Below, in pieces: positions 28,686 to 36,202 of a DNA stretch of 53,902 nt (positions are counted from its first letter, which is position 1; the number at the start of each line of letters is the position of its first letter). The position numbers were made by a program, and so were the translations under genes. The stretch is taken from positions 1 through 53,902 of the forward strand of contig CABQNT010000017.1 in the NCBI GenBank assembly GCA_902465605.1, given 5' to 3'. The notes beneath the pieces are model-generated. The model searched no databases and was not told where the DNA came from. It worked only from the letters and a program-made list of their open reading frames with translations. This DNA is from Prevotella sp902465605 (GTDB taxonomy: Bacteria; Bacteroidota; Bacteroidia; Bacteroidales; Bacteroidaceae).

Positions 28686-28926
28686 TGGGAGTAAGCAGGA
28701 GTAAATGGGGAATTAGGTCAGGAGTTAACAGGAGTTACAAGGGGAGTTAATGGGAGTTATCGGACAAATGCTTTGCAATGGAAGGCAGAAATTGGCTTTT
28801 TTCTATCTCTATCAATAAGGTAATGTCCGTTAACTCCCTACGTAACTCCCATTAACTCCCATTAACTCCTAATCTATCTCCCTTTTCTCCCTTATAACTC
28901 CCATAAACTTCTACTCCTCTCCCATC
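28686..28926. repeat. Inverted clusters of GGAGTTA-type repeats within the thiamine operon
   Basis: Between the receptor and pnuT genes, the left side (28686-28766) repeats GGAGTTA or GGGAGTTA about every 10-17 bp and ends in CGGACA. The right side (28824-28926) begins TGTCCG and repeats TAACTCC or TAACTCCC. The two sides can pair in several registers, forming a long imperfect hairpin with a loop of about 57 bases. It may attenuate or process the mRNA between receptor and permease. It looks like a slippage-expanded repeat. Confidence 0.6.
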
Positions 28927-28934
28927 AACTATTA

Positions 28935-31241
28935 TCAGAACGTCAATGACAAGTTTGCCATGAAGTTGATAGGAGCCTGTGGCGCAAAGCCAGCCATATA
29001 CTGTCCTTTACCAGCATCGGTAGCTACGACGTTGCCTTGTGCATCCTTCTTAAAACCAGGTGCTGCCCAACCGTTATTGTCGTATTTGGCACTGAAAAGG
29101 TTGTAGACGGTACAGCCAACGGTAGCCTCTTTCAAGCCCAACTTGTGACAGGCAAAGGTGTAAGCCACATTGAGGTTGGTGGTAAAGATGCTGCCCAACA
29201 TCATGCTCACGTCTATATCTTGACCTTTGGCGTCTTTGGTTTGATAGTTTTTCAGACCTGTATTGGTGAGATACTGCTCACCAATGTACTGCGTATGAAC
29301 ATTGGCTGACAAACCTTTATAGTTGAATGAGAAGATGTTGTTGAAGATAAGTTCTGGAGAAAAACTGGTAGGTGTGTCGCCCAAAGAAGCGTTCTTCCCA
29401 TCTTCCAACTTCACCATCCAGTCCTTAACACGGTTCTTGCTGAAGGTAGCATTGACGTTCCAAGTGAACCAGTCGACAGGCTGCCAAGCCGATTCCAATT
29501 CAATACCCATGCGATAGCTGCTACCTGCATTCTTTGTCTTCATCTCACCGATGGCATCCAGTTCGCCAGTGAGCACAAATTCATTGCTATAATTCATATA
29601 ATATAGGTTGACACCTGCGCTGTATTTGGCACAGGCAAACTGGTAACCTATTTCCAAATCGCCTAATTTCTCTGCCTCCAACTTGGTGTCAAGGTTTTGC
29701 TCAAAACTGTTGCGGGTAGGCTCTTTGTGCGCAATGGCATACGATGCATACACGCGGTTGTTGGCATCAGCCTGATAATTGAGTCCAAACTTAGGATTGA
29801 AGAAATTGAACTTTTGGTCAAGATTGAAGACAACCTGCTTGTTATTGTCATCCCATGCATCGGAAGGACCTGTCATCTTAATGCCCACATGACGATATTG
29901 TAAGTCGGCAAAGGCACTCAAACCCTTTACGAACTCCCAGTTTACCTTTCCGTAAACATTGCCGTCCACCTTCTTGGCATCGTTGTTGTAATACTCGTTA
30001 TCAGGCTCCAATGTGGAGGGTCCCATTTGATACACCTTCTTCTTTTTGCCGTTGGCATCTTCTATCTGATAGAAAGGAGCACCCGCCCAAATGACTTTTC
30101 CAAAGTGACCGCCCACATATTTGTTCCAACCGCCACCGATGTTGGCGGTCAAACCACGGTTGTTGTCATAGTTAATAGAACCTACAGCACCATAAAAATC
30201 GTTGTCCATCTTCTTTTGGCGCACTAAGTCGCCCAACAACTTGGTGTCTTTAGACAGATGATATTGATACCAATTGCCTTTTCCTTTGTACTGCTCGTAG
30301 TATCCGTCGCCCTTGGTATAGTGCAAGGCAACGTTGAGTTTCCATTGGTCACCAAGCAGTTGACTCCAATGCAGCTGGTAGTTTTGCTGGTGGTAGTTAT
30401 CCGTTTGTCCGTCATAATATTTCACCTTGCCCTCGGCATCGATATACTCACCGGCCGAATTGTAGGTGCGTCCGTACAAACTTTGCTCGTATTTGGAAGC
30501 GTAGTACCATGCGTGATAAGTACGTTCCACGCCATTGAAGGTGACAAACTTCACCATGGTGTTGTCCGAGAAGTAGCCCGCTTGAATGAAATACGAATTG
30601 AGTTTGGTGGAAGCACGGTCCAGATAGCCGTCGCTACCGATGTTGGAAAGGCGTCCTTGTATGCCCCAATGGCCACCGATGAGCCCTGTTCCGAAGCGCA
30701 AAGTCTCCTTGTGCGAACCGTAACTACCGCCCGAGAGGTCAATGCTGAAGAATGGTTTGGTACCGATATTCTCGGTCTGCATGTTCAAGGTAGCACCAAA
30801 AGCACCCGCACCATTGGTAGACGTACCAGCTCCTCGCTGCAGCTGCATACTCTGCACACTCGAGGCAAAGTCGCTCATGTTCACCCAAAAGAGGGTTGCA
30901 CTCTCGGCATCGTTCATCGGAATACCGTTGGCAGTAATGTTCACGCGCGAGGGATCAATGCCACGCACACGCAGTGAGGTGTACCCAATACCATTACCTG
31001 CATCGGAAGTAAGGGTAATTGATGGCAAGGTAGACAGCAAGAACGGAATGTCCTTGCCATGGTTCATCTGCTTGATTTGCTTTTGTGTCAAGTCTGAATG
31101 CGCCATAGGCGTCTTCTTGTTGGCACGAGTAGAAATTACTTGTACATCCTGTAACTCGTAAGTATGCAAGGTGTCAATTGGTTGCACCGCATACACGTTG
31201 GCGGCAGTCATCGCAAACACTGCCCATAAAAACTTTTTCAT
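28935..31241 (-). CDS. TonB-dependent outer-membrane receptor, predicted thiamine importer
   Basis: The protein (768 residues) has a signal peptide and a TonB-dependent receptor layout without the SusC N-terminal extension. A TonB-box-like TYELQDVQVISTRANKK is followed by the plug (GKDIPFLLSTLPSITLTSDAGNGIGYTSLRVRGIDPSRVNI, here broken by normal plug loops) and a 22-strand-type barrel ending NFMANLSLTF. Substrate assignment rests on context: a TPP riboswitch sits 95 bp upstream, and a PnuT-like permease and thiamine pyrophosphokinase follow. Outer-membrane thiamine receptors with this arrangement are known from comparative genomics of Bacteroidota. Barrel sequence alone would not give the ligand. 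Confidence 0.92.
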   Translation of the reverse strand: MKKFLWAVFAMTAANVYAVQPIDTLHTYELQDVQVISTRANKKTPMAHSDLTQKQIKQMNHGKDIPFLLSTLPSITLTSDAGNGIGYTSLRVRGIDPSRVNITANGIPMNDAESATLFWVNMSDFASSVQSMQLQRGAGTSTNGAGAFGATLNMQTENIGTKPFFSIDLSGGSYGSHKETLRFGTGLIGGHWGIQGRLSNIGSDGYLDRASTKLNSYFIQAGYFSDNTMVKFVTFNGVERTYHAWYYASKYEQSLYGRTYNSAGEYIDAEGKVKYYDGQTDNYHQQNYQLHWSQLLGDQWKLNVALHYTKGDGYYEQYKGKGNWYQYHLSKDTKLLGDLVRQKKMDNDFYGAVGSINYDNNRGLTANIGGGWNKYVGGHFGKVIWAGAPFYQIEDANGKKKKVYQMGPSTLEPDNEYYNNDAKKVDGNVYGKVNWEFVKGLSAFADLQYRHVGIKMTGPSDAWDDNNKQVVFNLDQKFNFFNPKFGLNYQADANNRVYASYAIAHKEPTRNSFEQNLDTKLEAEKLGDLEIGYQFACAKYSAGVNLYYMNYSNEFVLTGELDAIGEMKTKNAGSSYRMGIELESAWQPVDWFTWNVNATFSKNRVKDWMVKLEDGKNASLGDTPTSFSPELIFNNIFSFNYKGLSANVHTQYIGEQYLTNTGLKNYQTKDAKGQDIDVSMMLGSIFTTNLNVAYTFACHKLGLKEATVGCTVYNLFSAKYDNNGWAAPGFKKDAQGNVVATDAGKGQYMAGFAPQAPINFMANLSLTF

Positions 31242-31331
31242 TGCTTTTTTTAGCTATCAAAAAAATAAATGAATAAGGGAGAGAGCAAGTGCAAAGTTAT
31301 CCTGTTGAAGAACTTCGCCCACTTGGCTTCT

Positions 31332-31414
31332 TGGTCAATTCCTACGCTGGTATTACCCAGATCAGGTCAGAAGGTTTGTTCTCAGCCCACGAATAAAAGT
31401 GAGCACCCTTAGCT
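31332..31414 (-). promoter_or_regulatory. TPP (THI-box) riboswitch
   Basis: On the minus strand the aptamer core is clear: AAGGGTGC at the 5' side, GGGCTGAGA, then ACCTGATCTGG followed by GTAATACCAGCGTAGG. These match the conserved thiamine pyrophosphate aptamer elements, including CTGAGA and CTGATCTGGNTAATNCCAG split over the J3-2 and P4-P5 regions. It lies in the leader of the TonB receptor gene. High TPP should switch off the thiamine uptake operon. An A-run at 31259-31265 (U-run in the RNA) close to the start codon could belong to the expression platform. Confidence 0.95.
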
Positions 31415-31434
31415 TACTGTTTGTAAACCGACGG

Positions 31435-31466
31435 CAAAGGTATGACTTTTCAATAAAACTGGCAAA
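31435..31466 (-). promoter_or_regulatory. Predicted promoter of the thiamine operon
   Basis: TTTG (31463-31466) and TACCTTTG (31435-31442), read on the minus strand, are spaced by 20 bases as in the Bacteroidota consensus. Transcription would start near 31428, about 15 bases before the TPP aptamer. Confidence 0.78.
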
Positions 31467-31613
31467 GAATATCCGCAAAAAACGATCTTGCGACTAACAA
31501 TTCGATAGAAATGGACTCAGGGCAAAAAAAATCCAAAGCTCGAGAGCCTTGGACACGATATCTATTTCATTCTAAATATTAAAGGGACGACAAACAGGCA
31601 TTGATACAGCCGG

Positions 31614-33026
31614 TTATTGCTTCAACTTGAACGAATTTTCAATGCTCATCACCTCATTTGAGAACATGGAGTCTAGCTTTAGGCGCTGTTCGATGCGCGA
31701 ACAGCTATGGATAACGGTGGAGTGATCACGCCCTCCCACCAGCTTTCCAATGCGCGAGGCTGGCATCTTGGTGTACTTTTGCGCCAGATACATGGACAAT
31801 TGACGCGCCGTTACCAACTCTTGCTTGCGACTCTTGCTGTTCACTGCCGATACGGTGACATTGAAATGTCGGCAAACGGTGTCGAGAATCTCATCGATGG
31901 TGAGCGGTTTGTCATCGATCTTCACGGCACGCTGTATGACTCTTTGGGCCAAACGCATATCCACCACGCTGTTGTAAACCACCGAATAGGCCAGCAACGA
32001 GTTGATGACTCCTTGCAAATCGCGCACGCTTCCATTGGCTGTCTGTGCGATGTACTGTACCACGTCGTCGGGAATTTGAAGACCGTCGCGCTGTATCTTA
32101 CTGTTCAGGATGTCGATACAAAGTTGCAAGTTGGGTTTCTCCAACTCGGCAATCAGTCCGCATGCGAACCGTGTCAGCAGCCGTTCGTTCATTCCTTTCA
32201 AGTCAACAGGTGGTCGATCACTGGCCAAGATGATGCGCTTACCATTGCGGAACAGGTGGTTGAAGATGTGAAAGAAAGTGTCTTGTGTCTTCGTTGCCGT
32301 CATCCACTCTTGTATATCGTCGACAATCAACAAGTCAATGGTCTGGTAAAAGTTGATGAAGTCGTTCACGGAGTTCTGCAAAACGGCATTGGTATACTGC
32401 ACCTGAAACAAGCGTGCACTAACGTACAGCACCCTTTTCTGCGGGTAGAGCTGCTTAGAAAGCATGCCGATGGCGTTGATCAAGTGGGTCTTTCCACAGC
32501 CCGACGGACCGTAGATGAACATGGGATTGAACTGTGTTTTGTTGGGATGTTCGGCAATAGACATGCCAACCGAGCGCGGCAACTTGTTGCTGTCGCCTTC
32601 AATATAATTATTGAAAGTAAGGTGTGGATTCAAATTTGGGTCCAACTGTTGCGGCTGGGCGGCGTCAAGTGCCGACGGAGGTTGATTGGCACGAGTTTTC
32701 TTCTGAGGCTTAACACCAGCCACATCGGTCTGTTCTGCCTCTACATCCTGTGTTAAATGATGCTCCTGATCTGTGACAATACGGTATTTCAGACGAATGT
32801 TATCGCAAAAAGAACGCCTGAGTACCTTGCTCAACAAGTCGATATAATTCTCTTCCAAGTACTCGTACACAAACGGACTGGGTACCTGTATCAACAACGT
32901 GCGGGTCGTTTCGTCGAACGACTCGTAGGTGATGGGTTGAAACCATGTATCATATTGTTGCTTGGAAACATTCTCACGGATGAGCGCAAGGGCTTGGCCC
33001 CAAGCTTGATTAGGACTTACATTCAT
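31614..33026 (-). CDS. dnaA: Chromosomal replication initiator DnaA
   Basis: The protein (470 residues) binds DnaA boxes and melts the origin in an ATP-dependent manner. Domain I (QAWGQALALIRENVSKQQYDTWF) is followed by a variable linker to about residue 130. The AAA+ domain has Walker A GPSGCGKTH near residue 176, Walker B LLIVDDIQEW near 234 and a sensor region LLTRFACGL. The C-terminal helix-turn-helix carries the DnaA signature VGGRDHSTVIHSCSRIEQRL. The gene is alone between the thiamine operon and the MCE gene and has its own promoter. No dnaN, gyrB or rpmH neighbour and no DnaA-box cluster were seen. Confidence 0.97.
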   Translation of the reverse strand: MNVSPNQAWGQALALIRENVSKQQYDTWFQPITYESFDETTRTLLIQVPSPFVYEYLEENYIDLLSKVLRRSFCDNIRLKYRIVTDQEHHLTQDVEAEQTDVAGVKPQKKTRANQPPSALDAAQPQQLDPNLNPHLTFNNYIEGDSNKLPRSVGMSIAEHPNKTQFNPMFIYGPSGCGKTHLINAIGMLSKQLYPQKRVLYVSARLFQVQYTNAVLQNSVNDFINFYQTIDLLIVDDIQEWMTATKTQDTFFHIFNHLFRNGKRIILASDRPPVDLKGMNERLLTRFACGLIAELEKPNLQLCIDILNSKIQRDGLQIPDDVVQYIAQTANGSVRDLQGVINSLLAYSVVYNSVVDMRLAQRVIQRAVKIDDKPLTIDEILDTVCRHFNVTVSAVNSKSRKQELVTARQLSMYLAQKYTKMPASRIGKLVGGRDHSTVIHSCSRIEQRLKLDSMFSNEVMSIENSFKLKQ

Positions 33027-33082
33027 TGAATCATGTAGTATTTTACGTATGTCTTTCGATCAATTCGATGATCAATCGACTG

Positions 33083-33114
33083 CAAATTTATAAAAGAAAA
33101 CTTGATTGAGCAAA
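33083..33114 (-). promoter_or_regulatory. Predicted dnaA promoter
   Basis: On the minus strand TTTG (33111-33114) and TAAATTTG (33083-33090) are separated by 20 bases. The expected start of transcription is about 33076, giving a leader of roughly 50 bases. No TTATNCACA DnaA box overlaps it, so autoregulation is not evident. Confidence 0.75.
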
Positions 33115-33453
33115 TGCATGTTTCTATGTTTCAACAGGAGTAAAATCGTAAGTACCTAACTACCCGCATATTAGCAACTTTCTTAAAGAAATCTCATTGC
33201 TTTTGATGTTGCTTGTTCATAAAACTTTGAGAACAAGTAAGTTAAGTTGAATACCATCAAGATACATACTTGAACGGTGAAACATAAATGAAATATCTAT
33301 TATCGGCTACGCTGTTAATGCATTATGCCATTTTGACCAGTGTGAAACAATTAGATTTCTTATTTATACCAATTTTAATTAAAGACACATCGCATTCAAC
33401 AGATGACGATTGTTCATAAATAGCGTCATCGCAGTCATGTGATGTACGACACC
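33115..33453. other. Intergenic region upstream of dnaA, nothing recognised
   Basis: About 340 bp of AT-rich sequence between the end of the MCE gene and the dnaA promoter. No open frame of note, tandem repeat, DnaA box or clear terminator hairpin was found. Confidence 0.55.
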
Positions 33454-34356
33454 TTACTTATCTTTCCTTCCGAAGATAGAGAAATGGACGTAACGTTTAG
33501 GATGTTGACGGATGTTGACCATGAGAGAATCGGCACTACGCACAGTGGTATTGAGCTGATTGTAAAGCGAAGGGTCGCGCATCAACAATCCCAGCGTGCC
33601 TTCATTGCTGTTAATTTTGGCTGTTACCGCTTTGACATCAGCCATAGCCTCGTCCACTTTTCGCATGGTAGTGGCCACATCTACCTGTGAAAGGTTGGCA
33701 GTGAACGTCTCAGAATGATCCAAAATGCGGTTTGTTTTCGTCACCACACCAGGTATTTCACGGTTTAATTTTGCAACAACGGAATTCAATTCGCGGGAAG
33801 TCTTGGTGAGATTGGCCGTCATGTCCTGTACATTGTGTACGGAACTTGCGATGGCTGGGTCGGCCAAGAGCAGATTAAGGCTCAGCAAAATGGAATCTAA
33901 TTTAGGCAACATCTGCTTCACCGCAGGTATCATGGACGTCACTTCACCCATGGGTCCTCTATCGATGTCTCCCGGGATGAGGCCGCCTTCCTGGATAAAC
34001 TCGCCTCGATTGGGCGCGATGTTCAAGGTTACCTTGATGTTACCCAGCACGTCACTGCTGATAAAGGCCGTGGTTCCCGTGGGGATTTTCATCTGCTTAT
34101 CCATCTCTGCAATAACCTTGGTCTTGTTCTTGTGGCTGTAATCGAAAATGATATCCTTAACCAACCCCACCTGATAACCAGAGGCGTAGATAGGACTTGA
34201 CTTGGTTAAACCACTGATATCATCGAAAGCAAAATGGTAAGTCTTGCTGCCTGTGAACAGATGTGTGCCCTTCAAAAAGTTCATTCCGATGAACAAAGCC
34301 ACGATACCGGCAACCGCCACGAGGGCAATTTTTATTTCATTTCTTACTTTTATCAT
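33454..34356 (-). CDS. MCE/MlaD family protein
   Basis: The protein (300 residues) is the substrate-binding subunit type of a lipid transport system. One N-terminal membrane helix (ALVAVAGIVALFIGMNFLKG) anchors it in the inner membrane. The MCE/MlaD beta-barrel domain follows (YHFAFDDISGLTKSSPIYASGYQVG to DVLGNIKVTLNIAP, about residues 40-125). The remainder is a helical region typical of the hexameric stalk. Its position 26 bp after a cell-wall amidase gene is common in Bacteroidota. No ABC permease or ATPase gene adjoins it here, so the partners must be encoded elsewhere. Confidence 0.9.
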   Translation of the reverse strand: MIKVRNEIKIALVAVAGIVALFIGMNFLKGTHLFTGSKTYHFAFDDISGLTKSSPIYASGYQVGLVKDIIFDYSHKNKTKVIAEMDKQMKIPTGTTAFISSDVLGNIKVTLNIAPNRGEFIQEGGLIPGDIDRGPMGEVTSMIPAVKQMLPKLDSILLSLNLLLADPAIASSVHNVQDMTANLTKTSRELNSVVAKLNREIPGVVTKTNRILDHSETFTANLSQVDVATTMRKVDEAMADVKAVTAKINSNEGTLGLLMRDPSLYNQLNTTVRSADSLMVNIRQHPKRYVHFSIFGRKDK

Positions 34357-34382
34357 ATCCGTTGGAATTTAAAAAAAATACC

Positions 34383-35768
34383 TTATTTCTTTTTATTCTG
34401 TAAAAACATGCGGATCGCCTCGTTCACATCCATGCGCTGTCCATTCTTGAAGGCAATGATGAAAGCATCAGGGAAACGATCGATGATTTCTTTTCGAAGT
34501 CGGCGTATCTCATTGTAATCAGCCGATGAACCGTAAGTGTATTTCAAATCACCACCAGCTTCGTACCACTCGCACCCTTTTAGGCCTTTCAAGGCGGCAT
34601 CCGTTGATGCCAATTTTCGATGGGTCGTGAGGATTTGAATCTTGAACACGGGAAGTTCCTGAGCAGTATTTGCAGCGGGGAGTGTAGGTTTTTGAACGGG
34701 AGTTCCAGCCTCATTTCTCGCATTGGAAGCCGCTTCAGCCGGCTGAGGTATGGCTGTAGTCGCCTGCACACCTGACTGATTGGCTGCTATCTGCGGTGCT
34801 TGCTGATTGGTAGATGTAGCTTCTGTCACTTTCGGTTGTGGAACATTGGGGGTAAGAGAAGCCTCATTTGTCTTGACATTTTTCGCAGATTCCGCTTTTT
34901 GGCTCTGCTCCTTGTAGACCTCCGGAACAATTTCAGGCACCTGTAGCTTTGGTACGGCTGGAGCTTTGTAAGGAACAACCAATCCTTGATGATATTTGTT
35001 CTTGTATTGTACGAATGCGTTGAAGATGCCACGGGCATACATATCGGCTGCTCCGGCGGCATTCATGAAGTCTTCTTCCTCGGGGGTTGAGATGAAACCC
35101 AATTCCAATAAGCATCCCGGCATGGACGACAGCCGCAACACAGCCAAATTGTTTTGATGCGCACCCATGTCGTTCAAGCCCGTAGCAGCTCGGATATGGT
35201 TCTGCATGTAACGCGCCAATTCCACGCTCTGCTGCATGTTTTTGTCTTGAATAAACTCGAACATGATGTTGCTTTCGGGCGATGAAGGGTCAAAACCTTG
35301 ATACTTTTGCTTATAATCTTTCTCCAGAAAGATAACCGAGTTCTCGCGTTTGGCCACCTCTAAGTTCTCCATGATGCCTTTTTGGCCAGTGTTCTGTCCC
35401 CGTCCGAGGGTATAAGTTTGCAATCCTCTCACCTTGCGTCCACCCGACAAGGCATTGATGTGAACAGAGATAAACAAGTCGGCACGATTCTTATTGGCGA
35501 TTTCGGCGCGTCTGGCCAACGGGATGAAGACGTCTGTCTTGCGCGTATAGATGACCCTAACATCGGGACAATTGCGTTCAACCATTTGCCCAAAGGCCAA
35601 TGCGAACTTCAGAACAAGATCTTTTTCCTTTGAATAAACGCCTGCAGCACCATGGTCTCTTCCACCATGTCCGGGGTCGATGACCAGCGTAAACTTTTTG
35701 TTTGCAGCCAAACCCACTGACGCAAACAGTAAGAAACAAAGCAAACAGTGCCAGACCTTCTTATTCAT
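34383..35768 (-). CDS. N-acetylmuramoyl-L-alanine amidase (Amidase_3) with SPOR-like C-terminus
   Basis: The protein (461 residues) cleaves the peptide stem from glycan strands of peptidoglycan in the periplasm. A signal peptide is followed by the catalytic domain: VIDPGHGGRDHGA (zinc His), the zinc-binding SVHINA, and LELGFISTPEEEDFM with the catalytic Glu, all within residues 25-245. A long linker rich in Pro, Ala and Gln (about 265-375) leads to a C-terminal SPOR-like domain (VFKIQILTTHRKLAS to IIAFKNGQRM) that would target septal peptidoglycan. The gene follows folB by 44 bp. A TACTTTTG -7-like box (35776-35783) lies just before the ATG but has no -33 partner. Confidence 0.93.
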   Translation of the reverse strand: MNKKVWHCLLCFLLFASVGLAANKKFTLVIDPGHGGRDHGAAGVYSKEKDLVLKFALAFGQMVERNCPDVRVIYTRKTDVFIPLARRAEIANKNRADLFISVHINALSGGRKVRGLQTYTLGRGQNTGQKGIMENLEVAKRENSVIFLEKDYKQKYQGFDPSSPESNIMFEFIQDKNMQQSVELARYMQNHIRAATGLNDMGAHQNNLAVLRLSSMPGCLLELGFISTPEEEDFMNAAGAADMYARGIFNAFVQYKNKYHQGLVVPYKAPAVPKLQVPEIVPEVYKEQSQKAESAKNVKTNEASLTPNVPQPKVTEATSTNQQAPQIAANQSGVQATTAIPQPAEAASNARNEAGTPVQKPTLPAANTAQELPVFKIQILTTHRKLASTDAALKGLKGCEWYEAGGDLKYTYGSSADYNEIRRLRKEIIDRFPDAFIIAFKNGQRMDVNEAIRMFLQNKKK

Positions 35769-35812
35769 ATAGTTGCAAAAGTAATGTTTTTAGATGGAAA
35801 ACCCTTTATCTT

Positions 35813-36193
35813 TCAATCGTTTTTTTCATTTATTAAATGTATTTCCACACCGGCACCGTCGCAATCGGCACCCATGGGAGGATTAACCTTGGTGAGTTTC
35901 AGGTCGATAGCCTTGATCAACGGGAATTCCGCCAGCAAGCGCTTGCCTATCCTACCCACCACATGTTCGAGCAAGTTGGAAGGCTGTTGCATTTCCTGCT
36001 GAACGAGTTGATATACGTCGGCATAACTCAAGGTGTCGGCCACATCGTCGGTTTCCATGGCCTTGTCAAAGTCGTAGGCCAGCCGAATGTTCACGATGAA
36101 GTCGTTGCCTTCAACGCGTTCCTGCGGTAACACGCCGTGATAGGCGCGAAACCGCAGGTTGCTCAAATAAATATAGCTTGATTGTTTAATCAT
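35813..36193 (-). CDS. folB: Dihydroneopterin aldolase
   Basis: The protein (126 residues) catalyses retro-aldol cleavage of 7,8-dihydroneopterin in folate synthesis. Normal length for FolB. The motifs LRFRAYHGVLPQERVEGNDF (substrate-binding Glu and Tyr/His region), SYADVYQLV, LLEHVVGRIGKRLL and the conserved Lys in LKLTKVNPPMG are all present. It starts 9 bp after the ribonucleotide reductase stop and probably shares its transcript; both feed DNA precursor or one-carbon metabolism. Confidence 0.95.
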   Translation of the reverse strand: MIKQSSYIYLSNLRFRAYHGVLPQERVEGNDFIVNIRLAYDFDKAMETDDVADTLSYADVYQLVQQEMQQPSNLLEHVVGRIGKRLLAEFPLIKAIDLKLTKVNPPMGADCDGAGVEIHLINEKND

Positions 36194-36202
36194 AAAGGTC
36201 GA

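Noticed and set aside
31707..32756. Long 349-codon plus-strand frame opposite dnaA
   Set aside because: It is wholly antisense to a clear DnaA reading frame and has no recognisable motif; it is a shadow of codon bias.
33027..33453. Possible replication origin beside dnaA
   Set aside because: No cluster of TTATNCACA boxes was found on either side of dnaA, and the usual origin neighbours are absent.
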